64,000 nucleotides of DNA from Boswellia sacra (lineage: Eukaryota; Streptophyta; Magnoliopsida; Sapindales; Burseraceae): positions 1 through 64,000 of the forward strand of contig SNVD02005036.1 of assembly GCA_013180625.2 (NCBI GenBank). Reading direction: 5' to 3'. Below, piece after piece: positions 43,519 through 56,549 of this stretch. The translations under genes and the position numbers were made by a program. Under the pieces are notes generated by a model. The model had not been told where the DNA came from. It worked only from the letters and a program-made list of their open reading frames with translations, and did no database searches. Positions within the stretch are counted from its first letter, which is position 1. Every line of letters starts with the position of its first letter.

Positions 43519-43919
43519 ACACAAGAAGATATTTGCCAGAAGGTTTAGCAGGAATGAAGAGAAGAGATTCGGATATGGAGCCCTTGGAAGCTTGATCATG
43601 GCAACGGGCATTTGGGTTGTGTTCAAAGCATTTGTTTCAATTTTCATCTTGTAAGTTTTTGGTTAATGCTTAATTTCAACTACATTTTCAACACACACTA
43701 GTCATAAGCAAACGTCCTGTAGTATGTAATCTTAAAAAATGTACACTTTGAAGCTTCTAATTAACTACACTAACTCCTGAGTGATCTCTGTGAATGGTAG
43801 AGGCACCGTTTGTATTCCAATTCCAATTGCGATGCAGCAAATTTGCAAACCTCAATTGATGCTGATCTTGAAGTTGAAATGCTAATGTTAAATGATCAAG
43901 AAGGATATAACCATCTCTA
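43519..43919 (+). pseudogene. Possible GT61 glycosyltransferase N-terminal fragment
   Basis: The frame after TGA 43516 reads KKIFARRFSRNEEKRFGYGA followed by a hydrophobic segment, like the cytosolic tail and signal anchor of plant GT61 Golgi enzymes (FARSFSR...K..GYGA...). It ends at GTAAGT (43651), a good splice donor. A second short segment after a TAG acceptor (about 43799-43919) stays open for about 40 codons and stops. No catalytic domain follows. If correct this is a decayed 5' end of a GT61 gene; it could also be chance. Confidence 0.35.
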
Positions 43920-44600
43920 GACAGTTAGGTGTCATTGATAGAACTCGAAAATATAAACACAATGAATGTATGATGATGTGAAAGTAAATTTATAAGCTTG
44001 AAGTTTCAGAGGGTGAGACACAGGATCTGAGGCCAATATGCAATGTTTTGGAATGGAGATCAAAGACCATAGACTAGAAGAGGAACTGCAACAGCAGTGG
44101 ACCTTTCCCAACAATCTAATGTAGCTGTTACAGGTTGTAGGCCCTGCTCCTGCTGCCGCATTCACAAGTTCCAAAGATAACACCAGGCATAAGATTCTCC
44201 AAATTGTTAGTGAAGATTATGTTCATTGCTACCACTCAAGCTTGACTATTAGTCTGAAATGTCAATAAGAGCTTGATTTTGACTTTGTAATTTAATTAAA
44301 TAAAAAATAACTAAAAATTTTGAATTATATTTTTATAATTTCAGACATATTTTAAAATCAGTATGAATTCAAACGATTGGAACTTAATTTAAAAAAAATC
44401 ACATGTGAGACTGTTATAAATATTTTTAATAAATATTTTTGAAGACAAACTTTTGAAGAGGATTATTGATTTTTATTAGATTAAGGGCTAATCAATAGGA
44501 TTTTATTGGTTATTTGACTTCATTTTTACCATTAGGAGATTGATTAAATGGTATATATAAAGAGCAAATGCGTGTTAAATGAAATAGATCTAGTCAAATA
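43920..44600. other. AT-rich spacer
   Basis: No supported gene. An 83-codon frame on the minus strand (43932-44183) shows no family features. Confidence 0.4.
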
Positions 44601-45067
44601 TGTTACGAGCTTAGAGGTTTGCGCAGCACGCTCGTGCGGCATTTAGGCAACTTGATCAAAAGTTGCTAAGTAAGTCTAGTGATTTGTCTTCTCGCTCAAG
44701 GAGAAGAGAGGATCGTTGAGCCAAAGAGCCTATAAGCAAAGAAGAGAAGAGATAGAAGATGGAGACAAGTATTGCTAAGCAAGAAAGCTTTGTATTACAC
44801 AAGAAAGCTTTACAATGTTTGGATGCTTGGATTTGTGTGGATGATTTATAAATGAGCATTGGAGGGGTTTATCTACTAAATTATCTAGATATGTACAAGA
44901 GAATATTATCTACTAAATTATCTAGATAAATACAAGAGATAATTCTAGAACTTATCTTGCTAGAGAATTCTAGAAGATGGGCTTGGGCTTGCAAGCTTTC
45001 TAGAAGCTAGGCCAAGCCTCTAGGCATATTTGGCCACTCTAATAAGTAAATTGGGCAGGTCGTAACA
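44601..45067 (-). repeat. 3' LTR of chromovirus copy C
   Basis: Plus-strand TGTTACGAGCTTAG to GGTCGTAACA. TCCTCCCCCACC just inside is the polypurine tract on the minus strand. Confidence 0.88.
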
Positions 45068-45078
45068 TCCTCCCCCAC

Positions 45079-46240
45079 CTAATTCAGCGACGTCTTCAGC
45101 GCGCTTTCGTCCTTGTAGCATTGAATGTGCTCGCTGAATTGCCATAAGGTGTCTTCGCGTTCCCAACTTGCCTCACTATCCGGTAGGTTTTTCCACTTTA
45201 TCAAGTATTCGGTATATGGTGGAACTCCTTTCCTTCGTATCACACGTTCCGCAAGGATGTATTCCACGTTCTTGTCAAATGCGGTGATGACAGCTGTGGG
45301 TACTTTCTTGGACTCGTTTCTACTTGGATCTTCCTTGTCTTCTTGATAGGACTAGAGAAAACTCACATGGAAGACTGGATGGATCTTGAGGTGAGGTGGC
45401 AATTGGACTTTGTAGGAGACTTCGCCCACTCGCTTGACAATAGGGAATAGGGAAGTGACCTTCGTATTTCAGTACCAATCCCTTGTGCACTTTGCGAAGT
45501 GATTTGAATTGTTGGGGTAGTAGCTTGATAAGTACCAAGTCTCTCTCTTGAAATACGAGGTGTCGTCTCTTAGTGTCCGCCCATTTCTTCATTTTCTTGA
45601 CGACCTTGTCTAAGCATGCTCGCGTGATGTCGGCTTGTTCATGCCATTCCTTCGCGAGCTTGTATGCCGCTAGACTCTTTTCTATATAGGTTGAGGCTAT
45701 GGCATGTGGAGTCATAGGTTGTTGTCCTGTCACAATTTCAAATAGACTCTTACCCATTACCTCACTCATTTGGAGATTATGTAAGAATTGGGCAATGTCT
45801 AGCAACTTTGTCCAATCATGTTGGTGAGCGCTCACATAATGCCTCAAATATAGCTCAAGCAAGGCATTGATGCGCTCGGTTTGCCCATCGGTTTGGGGAT
45901 GGAAGCTTGTTGAGAAGCTAAAGTCGGTCCCCAACATTTGAAAGAGCTCTCCCCAAAAACGTCCCGTGAAGCGAGGATCACGATCACTTATGATGATTTG
46001 TGGGACTGCCCAAAGCTTCACGATGTGCTTGAGAAATGCTCGAGCGGTTTTGTCAACGGTGCATATTTGTTAAACTGATCAACTACCACCATTATGCTTC
46101 TATACCCTTTGGATTTTGGCAAGGTCACGATAAAGTTTATCGAAATGCTTTGCTATAGCCTTTCCGCAATAGGTAAAGGTTCAAGCAACCCCGCTGGACG
46201 TTGGTGCTCAACCTTATCTTGTTGGCACACAAGACAAGTC
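45079..46240 (-). pseudogene. Copy C integrase core and chromodomain
   Basis: The 45320-46021 frame holds IIISDRDPRFTGRF (second catalytic Asp) and [16 protein letters not shown] (Glu), then the C-terminal tail. A second frame, 45079-45267, is the chromodomain: VEYILAERVIRRKGVPPYTEYL then SEASWERED. The first catalytic Asp region (46050-46200) is degraded. Frame breaks separate core and chromodomain near 45330. Confidence 0.88.
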
Positions 46241-47881
46241 CTTACATGGCCCTCCATGTCTTCCCACATTTGAGGCCAATAATAGAAATCTTACATGAGT
46301 GCAAGGGTTCGTGCCATACCTGGGTGACTAGCCCACTTGGAATCATGGCACTCCTTGATGATCTCTTTCCGCAAGTTTCCATGTCTTGGCACGAGAGGCG
46401 ATTCCCGGTTGTGAGGAGTAGGCCTTCGTCAAGCCAAAAGCGTCGTGTCTTCCCCTCATTTTCCAATTTCAAGAGATTCTTGACAAAAGGATCGTGCTCT
46501 AAGCCTTGTTTGATACGGTCAATGAGCACACTTTGTGGACGACTTATGCTCAAAGTGGTGAGTTCTGCTTTGTTACTTAGGGCATCGGCCATAATGTTTG
46601 CCTTACTCGCTTTGTCCTCGAGCCTATAGTCGAACTCGGCCAAGAAGTCTTGCCATCGTGCTTGCTTGGGGCTTAGCTTCTTTTGCGTTTGGAAGTAGCT
46701 TGTGGCTACATTGTCGGTTTTGATGACAAAGTGGGAACCAAGCAAGTAATGTTGTCAAACCCGTAAGCAATGGATGATGGCGGTCATCTCCTTTTCTTGG
46801 ACCGTGTATCGCCGCTCCATGTCATTGAGCTTGCGGCTCTCATATGCAATGGGGTGCCCTTCTTGCATGAGAACTCCCCCTATGGCAAAGTCGAAGGCGT
46901 CCATGTGCATCTCGAATGGTTTGATGTGGTCGAGTAGCACCAATACCGGTTCTTCACATATTGCCTTCTTTAACCCCTCAAAGGCATGTTGGCACGCTTC
47001 AGACCAGTGCCATGTGCAGTTCTTCTTAAAAAGATTCGTGAGTGGGGTGACTTTGGCTGAGTAGCCCTTGATAAACCGTCGATAGTAGTTTACCAACCCA
47101 AGAAAAGATCTTAGCTCCGGTACCTTGGTAGGAGGCTCCCATTCTCGAATGGCCTTCACCTTTGTTTGATCCATCATGAGCTTCCCATCCCGTATTCGGT
47201 GGCCAAAGAACTCTACCTCTTGTTGAGACAAAGGAACATTTTTCCTTCTTGATATAGAGTTCGTTGTCGTGAAGCACTTAGAAGATTTGTTGGAGATGTT
47301 GCATATGCTCTTCAAGAGTTGTCTTATAAATGACAATGTCGTCCAAGTAGACTACCACGAACTGATCGAGTTAGGGATGGAAGAGTTTGTTCATGAGGGT
47401 ACAAAATGTGGCAGGTGCATTGGTGAGGCCAAATGGCATGACAAGAAATTCATAAACACCGTACCTTGTCACACGCGGTCTTTGGCTCATCACCCTTGGC
47501 AATGCACACTTGGTAATACTCCGACCTCAAGTCAAGCTTTGTGAAGTATCGAGCCTTCCCAAGTTGGTCAAATAACTCCGCAATGAGTGAAATCGGGTAC
47601 TTGTTCTTGATGGTGATCTTGTTAAGTACCCGATAGTCGATACACATACGGAGGGATCCATCCTTCTTCTTTTGGAAGAGGACGGGTGCACTGTATGGAG
47701 CTTTCGAGGGCTGGATGGATCTCACATCAAAGAGATCTTGGAGTTGCTTCTTTAACTCTGTAAGTTCAGATGGTGCCATACGGTAAGGCGCCATAGCTGG
47801 AGGCTTGGCACCGGTCTCCAACTCAATTTGGTGATCCACTTCCCATCGTGGAGGTAACTTCTTTGGAAGTTCTTGGGACAT
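46241..47881 (-). pseudogene. pol: Copy C reverse transcriptase and RNase H
   Basis: RT at 47450-47881: [43 protein letters not shown]. The catalytic segment near 47340-47360 is in a broken stretch. RNase H at 46755-47336 ([16 protein letters not shown], then [12 protein letters not shown]) and 46242-46745 (FVIKTDNVATSYF, then FLAEFDYRLEDKA and ADALS), followed by the integrase Zn region with frame damage. Domain order is regular. Confidence 0.88.
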
Positions 47882-48480
47882 GATGTCCTAATATTCCTCA
47901 AGGACAGCCTGGACTTGCCTTGGCATTGGGTCCTTGGCAATGGTGATGTCCTCCCCATCGTTTAACTCACAAACAATGGCAAGGAAACTTGGATCCATCT
48001 TCATCCCCCTTTTGAATTGTAGTGCGGAGAGCATTTTGCTTTCAACCTTTGCTGTGCGTTCTGCCATCACCATGCATGAATGACTCCCATCGAGTATGTT
48101 GAGGGAGTTAGAAGATGGTATGGGGAAGGCATGAACTTGGTCGAAGAACTCCATGCCTAGCACTACTTGAAAGTCATCCATAGGGACGATGGAGAAATCA
48201 AGCTTCCACTTCCAAGAGCCAAGTTATACCAATGTTGCCTTGGACACTCCCAATATTGCCTTGGCAGGTAAGTTTACCGCCTTGATGGTGCCTCCTTCAT
48301 TGGCATATTTGAGGCCTAACCGTTTAGCCTCTTCTTTAGAAATGAAGTTGTGCGTGGCTCCCGTATCAAGCATCGTACGCACATCCTTGCCGTTGATGGT
48401 GGCGCTCACATACATTAGACCCTTTTGGACATGTGTGGGTCTTTTGAGTGCGCCAATTATGTAGAGAGAACCCATCCTCG
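47882..48480 (-). pseudogene. Copy C protease region
   Basis: Two frames in one register separated by a stop at 48222: [20 protein letters not shown] then [17 protein letters not shown] with the D-T-G active site intact, and [16 protein letters not shown] downstream. Corresponds to 32333-32900 of copy B. Confidence 0.88.
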
Positions 48481-49706
48481 CTTAAGGTTCCTCATTTTGT
48501 ACGCCCTCATGTTGAGCGGCTAGGGCATTGAAGGCCTTCCTCTTTGGGCAATCACGCATCCAATGAGGACCATCACAAATGAAGCAAGGACTTTTTCGTT
48601 TAGGGGTGTTGGACTTACCTTTAGATGTGTCACGCTTGTCTCCCCCAGATGGTTTACGTGCACCACCTTCCTTTCGAGCATGATCCTTCTTGGTGTTTTG
48701 TTCTCCCCCAGCTTTCCCATTGTTGGCCTTTCTATCCTTGGATTGGGATGTGTAGCTATGAGTGATTCAGCTACGAATATAGCATCATCAAGATTTTGAA
48801 CACCATACCTTTCAAGCTTAACTCTCACCCAATCTTTGAGGCCATCAAGGAAGTAGAAGAGAGAGTTGTTTTCGGACATGTCCTCGATCTCAAGAATGAT
48901 GGTGGTGAACTCCTTGATATACTCCCGAATCGTGCCACTTTGTTTCAATCGACGGAGGCGACCCCTTGCCTCCTTTTCGGCATTGCTAGGAGTAAGTGAT
49001 TCTAAAGTTCTCTCTTGAAATCCTCCCATGTGCAAAGGGATAAGATACCTCTGCCCGCGTCGCCATGCTTTCGACGCCACCACAATTGGGTTGCATCTCG
49101 TAGGAAAGTGGGTGCAATGCCGATCCTCAAAGCATCATCATGGACACGTTTGGCTTCGAAGTATTGCTCCGAGCCGACTAGGAAGTTTTCAACTTCCGTA
49201 GCGTTGCGAGTGCCATTGTATGTGGCAGGAGTAGGCACGTGCATGGTGCTTAGTCCACTTGTGTAAGACGGGTTAGCACGATCACATTGATGCTTCTCCC
49301 ATTCCATGCGAGTTTCTTCCACTTCCACACGGATTGCTCGTAACTCATGCTCCACAAAGGTTCGCAAGCATACAAGCTCTCGTGTAAGGTTGTGTAGCTC
49401 CTTTTCATAGGCATTGCTAAACTCAAGGATATTAGACTTTGTTGCTTAGGTGATCTCTCCATAATCCGTCTCTAGGTCTTCGAGATGATCGGAGAGGCCC
49501 TCAATTGCATTGTCTATCCCTGAGATAGCTTGCTCTAAGCTAGCAACACGAGACTCTAAAGACTCCAAGGGTGGAGCTTTGGACTTACCTTGTTTTCCTT
49601 GTGGGCGTGGTTGAGGTTGCTCCTCTCGTCCACAAACTTGCTCCTCCATGGTCACTTCAAGGTCGGATGCCATGCTCTTGTGCTCGAACTGTGCTATGAT
49701 ACCAAC
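48481..49706 (-). pseudogene. gag: Copy C gag and primer site
   Basis: The primer site TTGGTATCATAGCAC lies at about 49693-49706 on the minus strand. Gag follows: a Lys/Pro-rich start, a coiled-coil segment (LESRVASLEQAISGIDNAIE), a core with VENFLVGSEQYFEA and RDATQLWWRRKHG, REYIKEFTTIILEI, and a single zinc knuckle CFICDGPHWMRDC at about 48550-48590. One in-frame stop (49446) and two frameshifts. Confidence 0.85.
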
Positions 49707-50240
49707 TGTCACGAGCTTAGAGGTTTATGCAGTACGCTCGTGTGGCACTTAGGCAACTTGATCGAAAGTTGCTAAGTAAGCCTAATGATTTGCCTTCTCG
49801 CTCAAGGAGAAAAGAGGATCATTGAGCCAAAGAGCTTGTAAGCAAAGAAGAGAAGAGATGGAAGATGGAGACAAGTATTGTTAAGCAAGAGAGCTTTGTA
49901 TTACACAAGAAAACTTTACAATGCTTGGATGCTTGGATTTGTGTGGATGATTTAAAAATGAGCATTGGAGGGGTTTATATAGTGAACCACCTCTCAAATA
50001 AATGGCTAAGATCTAATGCATCTAAGGGTCCTAATTCATTCTCATCTACTAAATTATCTAGATATCTACAAGAGAATATTATTTACTAAATTATCTAGAT
50101 AAATACAAGAGATAATTCTATAACTTATCTTGTTAGAAAATTCTAGAAGATGGGTTTAGGCTTACAAGCTTTCTAGAAGCTAGGCCAAGCTTCTAAGCAT
50201 ATTTGGTCACTCCAACAAGTAAATTGGGCGGGTCGTAACA
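49707..50240 (-). repeat. 5' LTR of chromovirus copy C
   Basis: Plus-strand TGTCACGAGCTTAG to GGTCGTAACA, 534 bp. Contains GGTTTATATAG near 49970, whose reverse complement (CTATATAAACC) is the probable TATA box of the element. Confidence 0.88.
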
Positions 50241-52020
50241 AATAGCTATCATAATTTTTGCTAGTTTTTAAATTTTATGTTTCATTCTAAATTCTCAAAA
50301 ATTTCTTGCCTTTTTTTCTAGTTTCTCGCTAAACAAACGACACATATATACAAAATTATTTTTTTCTTGTTAATAAATAACTTTGATTTCTCAAAATAGT
50401 AGAATACTTTCAATACCCCTTTTCTAAGTATAACCATAAATAGTATTTTTATAAACAAATTATATTTATAAATATTTTTAAAAAAAATTCAAAAATATAA
50501 TGCATGCAATTAATAGAATTAGTTCAATACAATGATATTTGATTGTATGGAGATATATTATGAATTTTTTTTAAATGTTATTAATCTACATGATTTACTC
50601 ATTAAATAAATCACTTTTCTCACCGATTTACAATAAAAATTTGAATTTTAATTATATTTAATGCAATTAAATATAAATATTAATTTTCATTGGCTACATT
50701 ATTGTTGTTACATTTACAATTTATTTTTAGAATTATAAACATAAGCATGGTTGTATAACCAATTCAACTTTTTTTAAAGGAATAAAAATGAAGTGTATTT
50801 AGAAGAGGGGGATTGTAGAGTACTTTGAATGGTTTATATAGCCCCATTCTAATATTTATTACTTATCATTTAAGGGGGAAAAAAGGCCCTTCCTATGTAC
50901 CGTTTTATTAAATACAAAACTTTATGATAAATTTAAATACATATAATCCACCTGCAAGTTACACATATATATTAATTAAGATAAAATAGGATATATGCGA
51001 CTATTAGTAAATTTAAGTTTTCTCTTAGAGACTTAAGGGCTTTTTTTTTTTGTTTAAAGTCTAATTTAATTTATTCTCATATTTCTGATCTTTTTATGAT
51101 TTTTTTTTACTTACGAGTTAATTTAAAAAAATTTCATCTAAATAAAAAAAGATAAAAATTCTAACTTTATATTTGAATGCAATTGTCTGAATCATTTATT
51201 ACTCTAATTCTCTTAAATGCTCTTATAAAATTCATTTATAATCAAATTGTATACAGCCTAATATTTTAATTTTAAAACATTATTATTTATTTCTAATTTT
51301 ATTTTATGATTCTCTATATATTTTTAAATTTATTTTATGGGAATTTGTCTTATTTATATACATCAAATTCTTTTAGAAAAAATAACTTCTTTACCCAACT
51401 ATATACATTAAAATAAATTATTTTCATAATAAATCTTAGTATACAAATATTTCGAAATAAAATCACAAATAAAAATATTATATAAATAGGGATATATGTG
51501 TAAAACCATTCAATTTTAGACTTTTTAATTCATATGTTAAAATAAAAAATCAAACAGATCATATAGATTTTTATAATCAGATCTATTTAGATTTTAATTT
51601 AATTCAGACTTATTCATATTTTAAAAATAAAAAAGCAATCATCCCCTTAATTTGAAAGTTTTCATTTCACTTATTTCATTAATAGACAAGTACGAGTTGA
51701 GAATAAGTTTGGAGTTTTATTTTGGGAAAAAAATCATGAATAAGAGTAATTTAAGAAAGTTCAATAAAGTTATATTCATCAAGTTTGTAGTATACTGTGT
51801 CAAGAGTATCTTGCTTTATCAATCTTTCTGTTTTGGTGTAATTGATTTGTTTTACTCTTGAATTTCATTCATTTCAATTGTATTAATAATAAATAAATTC
51901 CAACCCAACAAATCAACTTAATGTTAATTAGATAAATGTTTTGCAATAAAAGGACTTTTAAATAACTGCTTGAAACACGGTTATGAAACACATATATATT
52001 CTTTTGGCAGAAAAAAATTC

Positions 52021-52163
52021 GTTTCTAAAATATACTTCAAATGCTATCATTTTTTTTTTTGAAGATATACTTTGAATACGGAACACATAATAAAATTCAG
52101 AAAATCCATAAAAAAAAGTGTCAATTATTCATGAATTCATTTGTTTTTTGTTGTACTATAATA
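52021..52163 (+). repeat. Dispersed repeat, copy 1
   Basis: Matches 54034-54179 in the same orientation, including AAATTCAGAAAATCCATAAA and a CATGAATTCAT segment. About 80% identity by eye. Family unknown. Confidence 0.75.
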
Positions 52164-54033
52164 ATTGGAACTCGTCCAGTGACTCAAGTAAAAGTTTGAG
52201 AGGACCATTTATCGTATCTATAAAGTTTTAGTTGTAGCTTATCTTGTAGATATAACAATATAGTCGAACCACGTTAAAATTTTTGGTATTTTTATAAATG
52301 CTCTGTTTTTTCTTTCAATTCTTTTCACTTTTTATGATTTATTACAAAACAAATTTTATTTGTAAGCATAAAGGGGTGATATAGATTTCATCTGCAGCGA
52401 ACTTTTTTTTCTTTTTTTTTCTATTGCCTATTAGCTCTTCAAAATAATCTAATTTTAAATCCAAAGTTCCTTTTCGTTCATGTTCCAAATCCGTAAAACA
52501 AGAAAGATATACCTTAAAACAGGATGAATCGATTAAAATATGCAAATGTTTGTTAATCAATATCTCTTTTTTCTTATTCATCTTTATAGTTTTTCTAAAT
52601 CCTTTAATTAACGAGCAATGCTATTCTTACAAACTTTATATAAAAACAAATGTGACATCACTTATTTATTCATTCATCATTAATTTTTTATTAAATAAAT
52701 TGATTTTGTGTATCCATTACTCCGATAATCTTATAAGACATCAATTTGTATGCAAAAGTTTGTATACAAAATTGTAAAACTAAAATTATTCTTATTTAAT
52801 TGCAAGAATTATTAGGAGATAAATATGAGTTGGAGGACTACAACTGTAATGAAAAATAAAATGGATTATTTTTTAGGTTATTTATAAAAAAAAAATCTCT
52901 ATACTTCTTATATTAAGTACATCATTTATTAAAATTTTAAACCTTAATTCCTTTTCTTTTAATCAAATCTATCTTTGTATTTATAAAATAATATCAATTA
53001 ACCAAAAAAATTTAACATATCAATCTTTAATTAATGAAAATGAATAAAAAATCAATAATATTTTCCAAAATTTGAGCAAAAGAATCATCAATAAATGTGT
53101 TTATATTAATTTCTCAAATTGTTTGCCAAATTTTTATTTATTTTGTAATGTATTGTTTAATTGAGTTTCTAAGTTATTGAATTTATGTTTGCTGATGAGT
53201 ACATTTCGGTAATTATCATTCGTTATTGAGTAACATCATAATTTAAAAGAATAAGTGTTTGCTAAGTACGCAGGAGCAAAATTTTTACGCAAGAGAACTC
53301 TTTGAAAATTAAAGAATAATATTAAACCTACTATCCATTTATAAAATTTTTATACAAATATATTCTTTGAAAATTAATGAATGAGTTTATATATTTGTAA
53401 AAATTGTATAACTTTTATTTTATTTTATTTTATTTTTTGAGTAAAATCAAAGTAGAGCCGAATTAGATTGAAGATAGGAAGCAAATCGCAAAACTCATAA
53501 AAAAATATATTTATTTCATTAAAAAATGTTAAAAATTTTATGCTCTGCGGGGCCACGAAGATGAATTGGCAAATGATTGCCCCCCTCACGTTTGTTTGTG
53601 AGCAGCCCTCTTGCTGACTTGGTTTCGCCGCCAGCTCAACTTGCCTTCAAATACCCAATCACCACCGTTCATCAATAGCAAATGGGTCCTACGTTCTGCT
53701 CATATAATGTCTTATAATACCCTTCTACTTCTGTTTTTTACGATTTTTCCACCATAAACTTGTATTTTCTTCTTTCCACTAAGGCACCCAACTTTTAAAC
53801 GTCGGTCGTGTTTCTTTTAAGGGAGAAAAAAATTGAAAAGATATATTTGCGTTTGAATATGACTTTGGAATTTTCTTTTTGTTATTTAGACTAAAATTAA
53901 AAAAAGATGAGACTTTTTGTATTAAAAATTTTATTCTTGAAACCCTTTTTTGAGTACTTTGCAAAATAATTAAATTTTCATAATTTTAAAGATTTTTCAA
54001 TTTAATCAGCATGAATCCAATCAATTTTAACTC

Positions 54034-54179
54034 GTTTCTATAATATAATTCAAATACTATCATTTTTTTTTTCAAAATGTAGTTTGAATACGAAACAAGT
54101 ATTGAAATTCAGAAAATCCATAAACACAAGTGTCGTTAAGTTCATGAATTCATCTCTTCTTTTTGTCTTACTATTATAT
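54034..54179 (+). repeat. Dispersed repeat, copy 2
   Basis: Second copy of the 52021-52163 segment, ending about 75 bp before the foldback element. Confidence 0.75.
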
Positions 54180-54263
54180 AGGCCAAGAAGTACAAATCAA
54201 TAGAAAAGTTATCCAATATTGTTTCTATAGCTGCAAACGCAATAAGTTAAGATATTTTCATAT

Positions 54264-55217
54264 GGGAAAACATTCTAAATGACCTTGAGGTACAGCTTAA
54301 TATTACAGATAACCTGAACGTTTTGTATAATATTACAAATGACCTAACCGTTAGTAATTTTCGATTAAAATTAACTGTGTAGGGGTATTATAGTTTATTA
54401 ATCTATTATCACTATTAAAGCTAATATGATAAGATTATCAGCACTTATTTTAATACTCTCAACACTCATTTTCTTTCTACACTAATGTATATAATTTAAA
54501 AATTAAATTATTACTATACATACCCTTAATAATATCAAAATAAATCCTCAAATGATTATTTTAATTTATTTATTTTATTAATTCTTTTAATGTTTATACA
54601 TAACTTCTTTTTCTTTTTCTTTTTTTTTGGGTTTATCCTTACTATCGTTGAGGCATATTCATTAAAACTACAATGTGCATACAAAATTCTAGGTGTGCCT
54701 ATGTAGTGGAAATGCAGCCCAAAAAATAAAAAAAAAAAAACTTTATAGATGATAATCAATACACATTGTAATACCTAGAAAAAAATCCAAACAACACACT
54801 ATTTACCTTTTTAGTCTTTAGGGATTAATTTACCCTTTTAATTTGTATTAAGGATAAACAAAACCAAGACAAAAAAAAGTTGTGTATAGACAGTAAAAGA
54901 AGTAATAAATAAATAAAATAAAATAATAATTTGACGGTTCATTTTGATTTTATTAAGGGTATGTATAGTAATGTTTTTTTTTAAATTATATAAATTCGTG
55001 TGGAATGAAAATGGGTGTTAAGGGTATTAAAACAAGTGTAAATAGTCTCATTATATTAGTTTTAATAGTGATAATATATTAATAGACTATAATACCCCTA
55101 CACAGTTAATTTTAACAGAATATTATTAATGTAAGGTCATTTGAATATTATAGAAAACGTCAAGATTATTTATAATATTGTTAGGCCTTACCTGAGGTTT
55201 ATTTGTAATATTTCTCC
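54264..55217. mobile_element. Foldback MULE-type DNA element, TSD TTTTCATAT
   Basis: TTTTCATAT occurs exactly at 54255-54263 and 55218-55226, a 9-bp target duplication. The element begins GGGAAAACATT and ends AATATTTCTCC, and its arms are long inverted repeats of roughly 300 bp: for example TAGGGGTATTATAGT at 54381 pairs with ACTATAATACCCCTA at 55087. The central ~300 bp is AT-rich with no transposase. A 9-bp duplication with long inverted termini is the signature of non-autonomous Mutator-like elements. Confidence 0.88.
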
Positions 55218-56549
55218 TTTTCATATTTGTCATGCACCATTGTTGAATGACTATCATGAGTGCCGACTTAAAGTTAATTTATTTAATTAATTTATCATGG
55301 GAATATGAGAGTTTAAATATAATTATAATATTATTTTTCAATCAAGTAAAAAACAAAGGGTAGGTATGTTGAAAGAAGATGACCTTGATTGCATATGATT
55401 GGAAGAATAGATGTATATATTGGTAGGTTCTAGAATATATATAAGGATTAATGATTTCAAAATTAGGTTTAGATGAAGAAATTATATATATTATAAAACA
55501 CATAAAGATTAAAATCTAAGAGTAACATTGGACTAAACCCTTCAAGATATGATTTATTATATTATAATATTACAATTAAGGACAATTTTGTTGGTCTCTC
55601 CTTACTTTTAACAAAGATCCACCACTTTCCTTGTAATTTATTATAACTAATTCTTTGGCTTAGCAAAAAAGATCAATAATTACATCAATTTATTAATATT
55701 TCATACCAATTGACGATGGTCAAATGGAATTATGTGAGAAGAAAAAAGCTGATGGAATTTTGTGTTAACAAAATGAGACTATTCCTTTAAATTTATTATT
55801 TTGAGTAAGGAAAAAAATACGAATAATCTAATAGTTTGATAAGAAAATTAGCTTTTATTCTATTAAATTAAATGGTTAGATAAAAACGATGCTGAAGATC
55901 AACAAAAATTCTAACTCTCCAAGATAGTTTGTTAAGTTTTTGTCCCAGATGAGGAAAATTAGTGAAATTAATTAGCGAAACAAAATTTTGAAACAGTAAG
56001 TAATAGAGTAATGCCAGACTTACAAGATTTGTATATAAAATTATATGATATTACTCATTTGGTATCACGTTACTTATCAGCATTTACAACGTTGATTTTC
56101 TAATGTTCATTCTCCGTTCTTACATTAATTTTGTATACAGACTTTATAAATATAAACATTAATGATAAATAATATTATTACAGGGCTAAAAGTGAAAATA
56201 ATTCAAAATAAGAGGGCACTAAAAAAAGCTAATAATTTTTTTGACTCTGCAAGAGCAAAATAACATAGTGAAGATTCGAATCTTCTCATCCGAACATTCC
56301 AAAATAAAATGCGAATCAAACGGCTATAAACTCATTAATTCCCAGCATTATTCCAACGAGTTCCAACTCGCTTTCAAACCTCACACCACGTTTTGCCAAC
56401 TAAGCCTCCAAAAACCACCCTCTCTACGCCGGGGAAATTCCCGTTTCCGGTGGCGGGAAGCCACCTTAAGCGTGATCGTGATCTGGGTCCTCCCCTTTTC
56501 TGTGTTGTTTCATTTAAAGTTGTTGTTTTGATCACAAGGTTGACAAAGC
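55218..56549. other. Upstream region of MGD gene
   Basis: AT-rich to about 56240, then 5' leader-like sequence of higher GC. A perfect 16-bp palindrome GAAGATTCGAATCTTC lies at 56270-56285, about 280 bp before the start codon. I did not find an obvious PHR1-binding (P1BS, GNATATNC) site by eye, although type-B MGD genes are often phosphate-regulated. Confidence 0.5.

Larger units (their letters stand above)
44601..50240 (-). mobile_element. Chromovirus copy C, complete but broken
   Basis: Minus-strand Ty3 element with 3' LTR 44601-45067 and 5' LTR 49707-50240, same family as copies A and B. AATA flanks it on both sides (44597-44600 and 50241-50244). Gag, protease, RT, RNase H, integrase and chromodomain are all present in order. 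The two LTRs differ in length (467 and 534 bp) mainly through an internal gap near 44880, where the 3' copy lacks the segment at about 49975-50040 of the 5' copy. Confidence 0.9.
50241..54263. other. AT-rich intergenic region
   Basis: No supported gene in 4 kb. Short open frames (51652-51861, 52342-52581, 52550-52777) have no family features. Poly-A/T runs are frequent. 53540-53720 is a GC-richer island (CTCTGCGGGGCCACGAAG onward) without a frame. A 143-bp segment at 52021 recurs at 54034. Confidence 0.6.

Noticed and set aside
52550..52777. Small membrane-like ORF
   Set aside because: Hydrophobic composition is expected from AT-rich random sequence; no homologous features.
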